From Methylorubrum extorquens (GTDB taxonomy: Bacteria > Pseudomonadota > Alphaproteobacteria > Rhizobiales > Beijerinckiaceae), in assembly GCA_019695455.1 (NCBI GenBank), contig JAEUAC010000273.1, positions 1 through 16,366 on the forward strand: DNA of 16,366 nt, in the 5' to 3' direction. A program made the position numbers and the translations under genes. The notes below the pieces were generated by a model. The model made no database searches. It was given only the letters and a program-made list of their open reading frames with translations, and was not told where the DNA came from. Shown here piece by piece: positions 7,486 to 14,143 of this stretch; positions within the stretch are counted from its first letter, which is position 1; the number at the start of each line of letters is the position of its first letter.

Positions 7486-8793
7486 CTAGCGGGTCCGGTC
7501 GCGCCGCAACTCGGCCCAGTGCGCGAGGCGTTCGCCGATCCGCTGTTCCAGGCCGCGACCGGTGGGTTCGTAGAAGACCTGGCGCCCGAGCTTGTCCGGC
7601 CAGTAATCCTGGCCCGAGAAGGCGTCGGGTTCGTCGTGGTCGTAGCGGTAGGTCGCGCCGTAGCCTTCGCTCTTCATGAGCTTCGTCGGCGCGTTCAGGA
7701 TGGTCTTGGGCGGCATCAGCGACCCACCCTCCTTCGCGCTCTTCGTGGCGCGCTTGTAGGCCGTGTAGACCGCGTTCGATTTCGGCGCGGTCGCGAGGTA
7801 GATCGTCGCCTGCGCGAGGGCGAGTTCCCCCTCGGGCGAGCCCAGGAAGTCGAACGCGTCCTTGGCGGCGTTGCAGACGACGAGCGCCTGCGGGTCCGCC
7901 ATGCCGATGTCCTCGATGGCGGCCCGCACGAGCCGTCGCGCGATGAAGAGGCGGTCCTCGCCGGCATCCAGCATCCGGGCGAGATAGTAGAGCGCGGCGT
8001 CCGGATCGGAGCCGCGGATCGTCTTGTGCAGGGCCGAGATGAGGTTGTAGTGGCCCTCCTGGGCCTTGTCGTAGATCGGCGCGCGGCGCTGCACGATGTC
8101 CTGCAGCGTGGCCGCGTCGAAGGTCTCGCCCTCCTTGGCGGATCGCCAGACCTCCTCGGCGAGGGTGAGCGCCGCCCGCCCGTCCCCGTCGGCCATCCGG
8201 GCGAGCGAGGCCCGCGCCTCGGGAGCGAGCGGCAGCGGCCGCCCCTCCGCCGCCTCGGCCCGCAGGAGCAGACGCCCGATCGCCTCCTCGTCCAGCGCCC
8301 GGAAGGTCATGACCCGCGCCCGCGACAGGAGCGCCGCGTTCAGCTCGAAGGACGGGTTCTCGGTCGTGGCGCCGACGAGCGTCACCGTCCCGTCCTCCAT
8401 GACGGGCAGGAAGGCGTCGAGCTGGGCGCGGTTGAAGCGGTGGATCTCGTCCACGAAGAGGAGCGTGCCCTGCCCCGCGGCGCGGCGGCCCCTTGCGGCC
8501 TCGAACAGCCTCTTCAGGTCGGCCACGCCCGAGAAGATCGCCGAGATCTGCTCGAAGTAGAGCGACGTCTCGCCCGCGAGAAGCCGCGCGACGGTGGTCT
8601 TGCCCGTGCCGGGCGGTCCCCAGAAGACCAGCGATCCGATCGAACGCGCCTCGACGAGCCGGGTCAGCGCGCCGTCCGGCCCGACCAGGTGCTCCTGGCC
8701 CACGACCTCCCCCAGGGTCTGGGGACGCAGCCGGTCGGCGAGCGGGCGCGGCGCGTCCCGGTCGAGACCCGCGGCGGCGAAGAGGTCGGACAT
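7486..8793 (-). CDS. rarA: Replication-associated recombination protein A (AAA+ ATPase)
   Basis: A 435-residue protein, the normal length for RarA/MgsA, the bacterial relative of Mgs1/WRNIP1 that acts at stalled replication forks and resembles clamp-loader ATPases. Walker A is GPPGTGKTT (about 59-67), Walker B LLFVDEIHRF (111-120), sensor 1 GATTENPSFE (141-150) and the arginine-finger region LLSRAR (155-160). The C-terminal tetramerisation part carries IRGSDPDAALYYLARML, GLPEG-like spacing replaced by SPEGELALAQATIYLA, and ends with YGATYRYDHDEP and DYWPD. The ATG at 8793 begins MSDLFAAAG, which is conserved in the family. An upstream in-frame ATG at 8850 lies inside a terminator hairpin and is unlikely. 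The ribosome-binding site GGGAG is only two bases from the ATG. It is probably a separate unit from the BKACE gene upstream, with a strong hairpin between them. Confidence 0.94.
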   Translation of the reverse strand: MSDLFAAAGLDRDAPRPLADRLRPQTLGEVVGQEHLVGPDGALTRLVEARSIGSLVFWGPPGTGKTTVARLLAGETSLYFEQISAIFSGVADLKRLFEAARGRRAAGQGTLLFVDEIHRFNRAQLDAFLPVMEDGTVTLVGATTENPSFELNAALLSRARVMTFRALDEEAIGRLLLRAEAAEGRPLPLAPEARASLARMADGDGRAALTLAEEVWRSAKEGETFDAATLQDIVQRRAPIYDKAQEGHYNLISALHKTIRGSDPDAALYYLARMLDAGEDRLFIARRLVRAAIEDIGMADPQALVVCNAAKDAFDFLGSPEGELALAQATIYLATAPKSNAVYTAYKRATKSAKEGGSLMPPKTILNAPTKLMKSEGYGATYRYDHDEPDAFSGQDYWPDKLGRQVFYEPTGRGLEQRIGERLAHWAELRRDRTR

Positions 8794-8837
8794 GGCTCCC
8801 GTGTTCGGCCCGGCGGGGTCCCGCGTCAATCGGGGAT

Positions 8838-8864
8838 CGCGGGCCGGCATGGAGCCGGCCCGCG
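8838..8864 (-). terminator. Strong terminator-like hairpin after the BKACE gene
   Basis: An 11-base perfect inverted repeat, CGCGGGCCGGC (8838-8848) and GCCGGCCCGCG (8854-8864), with a 5-base loop, lies 25 bases downstream of the BKACE stop and 45 bases before the rarA start. The stem is very stable but no T-run follows on the minus strand, as is common in GC-rich alphaproteobacteria. It probably separates the two transcription units. Confidence 0.6.
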
Positions 8865-8889
8865 CGGACCCGGGCGCGTCCGCGGCGCG

Positions 8890-9816
8890 TCAGAAGCCGA
8901 CGCGGTCGCCGCCCTTGAGCTCGAGGATCGTGCGGGCCTCGTCCGGCGTCGCGACGTCGAGACCGAGTCCCTCGATGACCTGGCGCACGGCCCGCACCTG
9001 CTGGGCGTTCGTCTCGGCGAGCTTGCCCGCCCCGATCCACAGCGAATCCTCGAGGCCGACCCGCGCGTTGCCGCCCATGGCGATGGCCATGGCGGCGATC
9101 GGGAGCTGGTTCTTGCCGGCGCCGAGCACGGACCAGCGGTACTGGTCGCCGAACAGGCGGTCCGCCGTGCGCTTCATGTGGGCCACGTCCTCGGGATGCG
9201 GTCCGATGCCGCCGAGCAGGCCGAAGACGCTCTGGACGAAGAAGGGCGGCTTGATGACGCCACGCTCGGCGAAATGCGCAAGCGTGTAGAGGTGGCCGAT
9301 GTCGTAGCACTCGATCTCGAACCGGGTGCCGTTCTCCGAGCAGCTCTCCAGGATGAACTCGATGTCCGAGAAGGTGTTGCGGAAGATGCGGTCGCGCGAG
9401 CCTTCGAGATAGGGCCGCTCCCACTCGTGCTTGAACTCCTTGAATCGGTTCAGCATCGGGTAGAGGCCGAAGTTCATCGTGCCCATGTTCAGGGACGCGA
9501 CCTCGGGCTTGAAGTGCTGGGCGGGGCCCACCCGCTCCTGCACGAGCATGGTCGGCGAACCACCCGTCGTGATGTTGATGACGCAGTCCGAGCGCTGCTT
9601 GATGACCTGCAGGAAGGGCGTGAACGCCTCGGGCGTCTGGTCCGGCTGGCCCGTGACGGGGTTGCGCGCGTGCAGGTGGACGATGGCGGCGCCCGCCTCC
9701 GCGGCGCCGATCGCGGCCTCCGCGATCTCCTCCGGCGTGACCGGCAGGTGCGGCGACATGGAGGGCGTGTGGATCGCGCCCGTGACGGCGCAGGTGATGA
9801 TGACTTTCCGGCTCAT
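8890..9816 (-). CDS. Beta-keto acid cleavage enzyme (BKACE, DUF849)
   Basis: A 308-residue cytoplasmic enzyme of the BKACE family, whose founder is 3-keto-5-aminohexanoate cleavage enzyme (Kce). The known reaction condenses a beta-keto acid with acetyl-CoA and releases acetoacetate plus a shorter CoA ester. The TIM-barrel start MSRKVIITCAVTGAIHTP is typical. The zinc ligands are visible as His47 and His49 in IVHLHAR and Glu256 in RVGLEDS. Other family segments are TTGGSP (83-88), ASLNMGTMNFG, ECYDIGHLYTL, GILGGIGPHPED-like LLGGIGPHPED and WSVLGAGKNQLP. It is longer than Kce and has the internal RDRIFRNTFSDIEFIL element of a widespread longer subgroup whose substrates are mostly unassigned. 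Start ATG has AAGGA six bases upstream, inside the 23-base gap after the dehydrogenase gene, so the two form an operon. The substrate cannot be read from the sequence. Confidence 0.9.
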   Translation of the reverse strand: MSRKVIITCAVTGAIHTPSMSPHLPVTPEEIAEAAIGAAEAGAAIVHLHARNPVTGQPDQTPEAFTPFLQVIKQRSDCVINITTGGSPTMLVQERVGPAQHFKPEVASLNMGTMNFGLYPMLNRFKEFKHEWERPYLEGSRDRIFRNTFSDIEFILESCSENGTRFEIECYDIGHLYTLAHFAERGVIKPPFFVQSVFGLLGGIGPHPEDVAHMKRTADRLFGDQYRWSVLGAGKNQLPIAAMAIAMGGNARVGLEDSLWIGAGKLAETNAQQVRAVRQVIEGLGLDVATPDEARTILELKGGDRVGF

Positions 9817-9839
9817 GGCTTGTCCTTGCTTGGGATGGG

Positions 9840-10784
9840 TCAGGGCTTCGGGGCCTGGTCGCGCTTGTGGGCCATGAGGGCCGTCAGGCGCGCGTCGCGC
9901 CAGGCCCCCTTCGCGGCGAGCGCTTCGGCGGACGGCGTGCCGCCCCAGGCGCCGACGAGCTGCGCCACCGTCTCGGCATCGTAGACGCTGGGCGGAGCGG
10001 GTTCGGCCGCCACGCGGCGGTAGAAGCCGGTGTAGCGGGCGCAGTAATCCGGGATGCCGCCGGGCGCGTTCAGCTCGATGGTCTCGAACGGCCCCATGAA
10101 GGACCAGCGCAGGCCGAGACCGTCCTTGATCGTCGCGTCGAGGTCTTGCGGCGACACCACGCCGTCGCCGACGAGCCGGAAGGCCTCGGCGAGGAGCGCT
10201 CCCTGGAGGCGGTTCAGGACGAAGCCTTCCACCTCCTTGCGGACCGTGATCGGGACCTGGTCCACGCTCGCGTAGAGGGCCCGGGCCCGCTCGATCGCGG
10301 CCGGGTCCGTCCACGGCGCGCCGCAGAGCTCCACGATCGGCACGAGGTGCGGCGGGTTCACGGGATGCGCGACGAGGCAGCGCGACCGCCCCGGCAGATC
10401 CTCCGTGAACAGCGATGCGACGATCGCCGACGTGGAGGATGCGAGGATGGCGTCGGGCGGCGCCATCCGGTCGAGCTCGGCGAAGAGCGCCCGCTTGGCG
10501 TCGACCGTCTCGGGGCCGTTCTCCTGGACGAGGGCGACGTCGGCCACGGCCGTCGCGAGATCGGGAGCGAGGCTCACCCGCGCCATGGCGCTCGCCGGAT
10601 CGGCCACGAGTCCGTGGCGGGCCAGATCGTCGAGCGCCGTGCGGATCAGGCCGGGCGCGGCCGCGAGCGTCGCCGCGTGCGTGTCGAAGAGGCGGACGGA
10701 CCAGCCCGCCCGGGCGAACACCACGGCCCAGGCCCGCCCGATCAAGCCGGCTCCCACGATGCCGACGGCTCCGCTCGCTGCCAC
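9840..10784 (-). CDS. Lambda-crystallin (CRYL1)-like 3-hydroxyacyl-CoA / hydroxyacid dehydrogenase
   Basis: A 314-residue NAD-dependent dehydrogenase of the 3-hydroxyacyl-CoA dehydrogenase superfamily. The N-terminal Rossmann motif is GAGLIG (11-16) with Asp34 closing the second strand, which predicts NAD. Catalytic-type residues are seen in SSTS (116-119), His140 of AHPVNPPHLVPIVEL with Glu152, and Asn191 of GFVLNRLQ. The C-terminal block GLGLRWSFMGPFETIELNAPG followed by YCARY matches lambda-crystallin (L-gulonate 3-dehydrogenase) more closely than carnitine dehydrogenase or FadB. It likely oxidises a 3-hydroxy acid or its CoA ester to the beta-keto form, the substrate type of the BKACE enzyme encoded 23 bases downstream. 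The GTG at 10784 has GGGAG six bases upstream and yields the family's usual length; a TTG at 10838 would add 18 residues without a ribosome-binding site. Confidence 0.85.
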   Translation of the reverse strand: MAASGAVGIVGAGLIGRAWAVVFARAGWSVRLFDTHAATLAAAPGLIRTALDDLARHGLVADPASAMARVSLAPDLATAVADVALVQENGPETVDAKRALFAELDRMAPPDAILASSTSAIVASLFTEDLPGRSRCLVAHPVNPPHLVPIVELCGAPWTDPAAIERARALYASVDQVPITVRKEVEGFVLNRLQGALLAEAFRLVGDGVVSPQDLDATIKDGLGLRWSFMGPFETIELNAPGGIPDYCARYTGFYRRVAAEPAPPSVYDAETVAQLVGAWGGTPSAEALAAKGAWRDARLTALMAHKRDQAPKP

Positions 10785-10809
10785 GCTTGTCTCCCTGCCG
10801 GATGACGGT

Positions 10810-10838
10810 GCATTGCCGCCGATCTCGATGCTGGTCAA
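10810..10838 (-). promoter_or_regulatory. Candidate promoter of the dehydrogenase-BKACE operon
   Basis: On the minus strand CTTTGACC supplies a -35 hexamer TTGACC (10838 down to 10833), followed after 17 bases by CAATGC (10815 down to 10810). The -35 fits the alphaproteobacterial consensus and the -10 is weak. The predicted start of transcription lies about 20 bases before the GTG at 10784, which supports that start over the TTG at 10838. Confidence 0.38.
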
Positions 10839-10847
10839 AGCTCAGGC

Positions 10848-10870
10848 TCGGACCGAAGTCGAGTCCGAAG
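10848..10870. promoter_or_regulatory. Dyad in the divergent intergenic region, possible operator
   Basis: TCGGAC (10848-10853) and GTCCGA (10863-10868) form a perfect 6-base dyad with 9 bases between arms. Overlapping it, CCGAAG occurs twice in direct orientation (10853-10858 and 10865-10870), 12 bases apart. The site sits between the two divergent genes, where a shared regulator would bind. No regulator gene is present in the window. Confidence 0.35.
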
Positions 10871-10904
10871 GCGGAACACCGCCGAGGTCGCGGGAGGACG
10901 GGAC

Positions 10905-11681
10905 ATGGATATGGATATCGCGGGCCTGAAGGTGCTCGTCACGGCGGGCGCGGGCGGGATCGGGCTGGAGATCGCCCGGGCGTTCCGGGGGGAAGGCGCG
11001 GTCGTCCACGTCTGCGACGTCGATCGCGATGCGCTGGGCGCGCTCGCCGGATCGGACCCGGGGCTCACGGCCTCCTACGCGGACGTGGCGGATCGGGCGG
11101 GGGTCGCGACCCTGTTCGAGGAGGCGCTCGCCCGCCTCGGCGGGCTCGACGTGCTGGTGAACAACGCCGGCATCGCCGGTCCGACCGCCCGGGTCGAGGA
11201 CGTCGCGCCGGAGGATTGGGACCGCACGATCGACGTCTGCCTGACGGGCCAGTTCAACTGCGTGCGGCTCGCCGTGCCTCACCTGAAGGCGAGCCGCAAC
11301 GGCTCGATCGTCAACCTCTCGTCCGTGGCCGGAAAGGCGGGCTTCGCCCTGCGGACGCCCTATGCGGCCGCGAAATGGGCCGTCGTCGGCTTCACCAAGT
11401 CGCTGTCGCGGGAGCTCGGCGAGTTCGGCATCCGCGTCAACGCGATCCTGCCCGGCCTCGTCGCGGGCGACAGGCAGCGGCGCGTGATGGAGGCCAAGGC
11501 GCAGCAGCTCGGGCGCTCCTTCGCCGAGATGGAGCAGTCTGCCTTCGCGAACGCCTCCATCAAGGACTACGTCACGGCCCGCCAGCTCGCCGACCAGATC
11601 GTGTTCCTGGCCTCCCCGCGGGGCCGGACAATCTCGGGCCAGGCCATCTCCATCGACGGCGACCTGCAGATGCTGGCCTGA
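10905..11681 (+). CDS. Short-chain dehydrogenase/reductase (classical SDR)
   Basis: A 258-residue cytoplasmic oxidoreductase. The cofactor motif is TAGAGGIG (13-20), and Asp38 at the end of the second strand (VCDVD) predicts NAD(H) preference. NNAG is at 86-89, catalytic Ser140 in NLSSVAG, Tyr153 and Lys157 in YAAAK, and the C-terminus ends with the usual SGQAISIDGDLQML. The position normally held by the tetrad asparagine (DVNLTG in relatives) reads DVCLTG, with Cys112. The ATG is well placed behind GGGAGGA (6 bases). It is divergent from the dehydrogenase-BKACE operon across 120 bases, so it may act in the same pathway, for example on a 3-hydroxy/3-keto intermediate. SDR substrates cannot be read from sequence. 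Confidence 0.9.
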   Translation: MDMDIAGLKVLVTAGAGGIGLEIARAFRGEGAVVHVCDVDRDALGALAGSDPGLTASYADVADRAGVATLFEEALARLGGLDVLVNNAGIAGPTARVEDVAPEDWDRTIDVCLTGQFNCVRLAVPHLKASRNGSIVNLSSVAGKAGFALRTPYAAAKWAVVGFTKSLSRELGEFGIRVNAILPGLVAGDRQRRVMEAKAQQLGRSFAEMEQSAFANASIKDYVTARQLADQIVFLASPRGRTISGQAISIDGDLQMLA

Positions 11682-11683
11682 CC

Positions 11684-11716
11684 GGCGGTCTCCCCTTCGG
11701 CGGGGGGAGCGCCGCC
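11684..11716. terminator. Bidirectional terminator between SDR gene and lpdA
   Basis: The whole 35-base gap between the two convergent stop codons is one hairpin. GGCGG-T-CTCCCC (11684-11695) pairs with GGGGAG-C-G-CCGCC (11704-11716), 11 Watson-Crick pairs plus one wobble and one bulged C, around an 8-base loop. Exact placement between the stops of both genes argues for a shared terminator, although a T-run is missing on both sides. Confidence 0.7.
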
Positions 11717-13141
11717 TCAGGTGTGGATCACGCGGCCATACGCATCCAGCACGCTCTCGTGCATCATCTCGGAGAGCGTCGGGTGCGGGAACACCGTATG
11801 GATCAGTTCCTCCTCGGTCGTCTCGAGGTTCATGGCGATGACGTAGCCCTGGATCAGCTCGGTGACCTCGGCGCCCACCATGTGCGCGCCGAGGAGCTGG
11901 CCGGTCTTCTTGTCGAAGATCGTCTTCACCATGCCCTGGTCCTCGCCGAGCGCGATCGCCTTGCCGTTGGCGACGAACGGGAAGCGGCCGATGCGGACCT
12001 CCCGGCCCTGCTCCTTCGCCTTCTGCTCGGTGATGCCGACGGACGCGACCTGCGGCTGGCAGTAGGTGCAGCCCGGGATGAGGCCCTTGTCGAGCGGCTG
12101 GGCGTGCTTGCCCGCGATGGCGTCGAGGCAGCGCTCGCCCTCGTGCTCGGCCTTGTGGGCCAGCATGGGCGGACCCGCGACGTCGCCGATGGCGTAGATG
12201 CCGGGCACGTTGGTGCGACCGAGGCCGTCCGTCTTGATCGTGCCGCGCTCCATGGCGATGCCGAGCGCCTCGAGCCCGAGGTTCTCGACGTTGCCGACCA
12301 CGCCGACGGCCGAGATGAGCCGCTCCGCCGTGATCTCCTGCGTCTTGCCGTCGCCGGTCTCGATGGTCGCCGTGATCGAGTCGGCGCCCTTGGCGACCTT
12401 CGTGACCTTGGCGCCGGTCAGGATCTTGATGCCCTGCTTCTCGAAGCGCTTGCGGGCGAAGGCGGCGATCTCGGCATCCTCGACGGGGAGGATCTGCGGC
12501 AGGACCTCCACGACGGTCACGTCGGCCCCCATGGTCCGGTAGAAGGAGGCGAACTCGATCCCGATCGCGCCCGAGCCCATGACGAGGAGGGAGGTCGGCA
12601 TCCGCTCCGGGACCATGGCCTCGTAGTAGGTCCAGATCAGCTTCTTGTCGGGCTCGATGCCGGGCAGCGCCCGCGGCCGGGCGCCGGTCGCGACGATGAC
12701 GTGCTTCGCCGTGTAGGCGCCCGGGCCGAGCGCGCCCTTCGGCGGGGTGGCGCGCTTCGTCTCGCGCACCGTGAGCTTGCCGGGCGCGTCGATCGTCGCT
12801 TCGCCCCAGATCACGTCGATCTTGTTCTTCTTCATGAGGAACGCGACGCCGTCCGCGAGCCGCTTCGACACGCCCCGCGAGCGGCCGACCACCGCCGAGG
12901 CGTCGAAGCCCACCTTGCCTTCGACCGTCAGCCCGTAATCCTTCGGGTGCTGGAGGTAGTGGTAGATCTCCGCGGAACGCAGCAGCGCCTTGGTCGGGAT
13001 GCAGCCCCAGTTGAGGCAGATCCCGCCCAGGTGCTCGCGATCGACCACGGCCGTCCGGAAGCCGAGCTGCGCCGAGCGGATCGCCGCCACGTAGCCGCCG
13101 GGCCCGGCCCCCACCACGATGACGTCGTATCCATCCGCCAT
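11717..13141 (-). CDS. lpdA: Dihydrolipoyl dehydrogenase (E3)
   Basis: A 474-residue flavoprotein that reoxidises the lipoyl groups of 2-oxoacid dehydrogenase complexes, passing electrons via FAD to NAD in the cytoplasm. The FAD motif is GAGPGGYVAA (11-20). The redox disulfide is Cys42 and Cys47 in GGICLNWGCIPTK, the NAD motif GSGAIGIEFASFY occurs mid-protein, and the second FAD-binding strand is GIYAIGDVAGPPMLAHKA. The C-terminal His453-Glu458 pair in HPHPTLSE-type context (PHPTLSE) completes the active site. The ATG at 13141 has AGGGGA five bases upstream. The gene stands alone here with no E1 or E2 genes, so which complex it serves (pyruvate, 2-oxoglutarate, branched-chain or glycine cleavage) is open; the GGICLNWGC wording is common in pyruvate-dehydrogenase-linked Lpd of Hyphomicrobiales. 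Confidence 0.95.
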   Translation of the reverse strand: MADGYDVIVVGAGPGGYVAAIRSAQLGFRTAVVDREHLGGICLNWGCIPTKALLRSAEIYHYLQHPKDYGLTVEGKVGFDASAVVGRSRGVSKRLADGVAFLMKKNKIDVIWGEATIDAPGKLTVRETKRATPPKGALGPGAYTAKHVIVATGARPRALPGIEPDKKLIWTYYEAMVPERMPTSLLVMGSGAIGIEFASFYRTMGADVTVVEVLPQILPVEDAEIAAFARKRFEKQGIKILTGAKVTKVAKGADSITATIETGDGKTQEITAERLISAVGVVGNVENLGLEALGIAMERGTIKTDGLGRTNVPGIYAIGDVAGPPMLAHKAEHEGERCLDAIAGKHAQPLDKGLIPGCTYCQPQVASVGITEQKAKEQGREVRIGRFPFVANGKAIALGEDQGMVKTIFDKKTGQLLGAHMVGAEVTELIQGYVIAMNLETTEEELIHTVFPHPTLSEMMHESVLDAYGRVIHT

Positions 13142-13183
13142 GACGTTCCCCTGCAGGCGGACGAAGCGGCCGCGCTTGGTGCG

Positions 13184-13214
13184 CCATCAAAGCCGGGGCG
13201 GCGGCCGGGTCAAG
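13184..13214 (-). promoter_or_regulatory. Candidate lpdA promoter
   Basis: On the minus strand CTTGACC (13214 down to 13208) matches the alphaproteobacterial -35 consensus. After 17 bases comes TTGATG within CTTTGATGG (about 13190 down to 13184), the only AT-leaning stretch at a suitable distance. Transcription would start near 13176, leaving a leader of about 35 bases before the lpdA ATG. Confidence 0.45.
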
Positions 13215-13218
13215 CACG

Positions 13219-13248
13219 CGGGTCGCGCCGGATCACCCCGGGTCGCGC
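13219..13248. repeat. Two 10-base direct repeats, 20 bases apart, upstream of lpdA
   Basis: CGGGTCGCGC occurs at 13219-13228 and again at 13239-13248, a spacing of exactly 20 bases (about two helical turns), just upstream of the candidate lpdA -35 element. Such phasing would suit a dimeric activator, but low complexity in GC-rich DNA could produce it by chance. Confidence 0.4.
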
Positions 13249-13298
13249 GATCGGCGGCGGCGATCACCTCCGATCGGGCCTCGCGCGGCGGCGCCGCG
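13248..13298 (-). terminator. Two hairpins downstream of surE
   Basis: Downstream of the surE stop (13341) lie two stems on the minus strand. The first is CGCGGC (13284-13289) with GCCGCG (13293-13298) and a 3-base loop. The second is CGATCGG (13248-13254) with CCGATCG (13270-13276) and a 15-base loop. Either could end the tatC-serS-surE transcript. No T-run follows. Confidence 0.4.
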
Positions 13299-13340
13299 TG
13301 GCGCGGACACCGCACCGAGGCCCTGCGCGAACGGCTCAGC

Positions 13341-14123
13341 TCACGCGCCGCCCGACCCTCCCTCCGCGAAGACCTGCGCGTAGCGCGTCATGGTCGGTTC
13401 GTCGGTCAGGTCCAGCCGCAGCGGCGTGATGGAGATGCGGCCTTCCGCCATGGCCTTCAGGTCGGTCCCGTTGCCGGGCTCGAAGGGAGCGCGGTTGAAG
13501 CCGATCCAGAAATACGGGTTGCCCCGTCCGTCCCGCCGCTCCTCGACGCCGAGCAGTTCCTTGTCGCGCTTGCCCTGGGCCGTGATGGCGATGCCCGCGA
13601 CATCGCCGGGCTCCCGGTCCGGGAAGTTCACGTTCACGACCGTTCCCTCGGGGATGCCGGCCTCCAGGATCAGCCGGGTCACGCGGGCGGCGTGGTGCTC
13701 GCCGCAGTCCCAGCGGATCGCGTCCCGCCCCGCCTTGCCGTAGGCCTGCGAGAAGGCGATCGACGGGATGCCGAGGACGGTGCCCTCCATGGCGCCCGCG
13801 ACCGTGCCCGAATAGATCACGTCCTCCGCGACGTTGGAGCCGCGGTTGATGCCGGACAGGATCAGGTCCGGCCGCCGGTCGCCGAGGACGTGGCGCGTCG
13901 CCATGATCACGCAGTCGCTCGGCGTGCCCTTGATGGCGAAGCGCTTGTCCGCGACCTCCCGGAGCCGCAGCGGATCCGAGAGCGAGAGGGAATGCGAGAC
14001 GCCGGACTGGTCGAATTCCGGCGCCGCCGTCCAGACGTCGTCGGAGAGTTCGGCCGCCACCCGCTCCAGGACCTCGAGACCGGGCGAGTGGATGCCGTCG
14101 TCGTTCGTGATGAGAATGCGCAA
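13341..14123 (-). CDS. surE: 5'/3'-nucleotidase SurE (survival protein)
   Basis: A 260-residue metal-dependent phosphatase that dephosphorylates nucleoside monophosphates and is linked to stationary-phase survival. The N-terminus MRILITNDDGIHSPG carries the metal-binding aspartates Asp8 and Asp9. Next come the Ser of FDQSGVSHSLS (about residue 40) and the block LSGINRGSNVAEDVIYSGTV with the metal-ligand asparagine, then AMEGTVLGIPSIAFS. The start is a TTG at 14123, supported by AAGGA seven bases upstream and by the family N-terminus beginning exactly there. No ATG or GTG fits. It begins 20 bases after the serS stop, so it is co-transcribed. The pcm gene that often follows surE in proteobacteria is not here. 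Confidence 0.94.
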   Translation of the reverse strand: MRILITNDDGIHSPGLEVLERVAAELSDDVWTAAPEFDQSGVSHSLSLSDPLRLREVADKRFAIKGTPSDCVIMATRHVLGDRRPDLILSGINRGSNVAEDVIYSGTVAGAMEGTVLGIPSIAFSQAYGKAGRDAIRWDCGEHHAARVTRLILEAGIPEGTVVNVNFPDREPGDVAGIAITAQGKRDKELLGVEERRDGRGNPYFWIGFNRAPFEPGNGTDLKAMAEGRISITPLRLDLTDEPTMTRYAQVFAEGGSGGA

Positions 14124-14143
14124 CGCTTGGTCCTTCCGGGCGG

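Noticed and set aside
8824..8829. TTGACG as a rarA -35 element
   Set aside because: It would place the transcription start almost on the ribosome-binding site and the -10 region (GAACAC) is poor.
5570..9424. Very long minus-strand open frame of 1284 codons spanning the AsmA-like gene, rarA and part of the BKACE gene
   Set aside because: Its translation is Arg/Ala/Gly/Pro-rich without any recognisable domain and it runs across well-supported genes in other frames. It is a shadow caused by GC-rich third positions.
7408..9984. 858-codon plus-strand open frame opposite rarA and the BKACE gene
   Set aside because: Composition is the mirror of the real genes and no family is recognisable.
9840..10838. 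Reading the CRYL1-like gene as L-carnitine dehydrogenase because it sits beside a BKACE
   Set aside because: The C-terminal block matches lambda-crystallin and not carnitine dehydrogenase, and there is no thioesterase-like extension or betaine-related gene nearby.
10415..13429. 1004-codon plus-strand open frame antisense to lpdA and overlapping the SDR
   Set aside because: No domain, Arg/Asp/His-rich antisense composition; the SDR and lpdA frames carry clear catalytic motifs.
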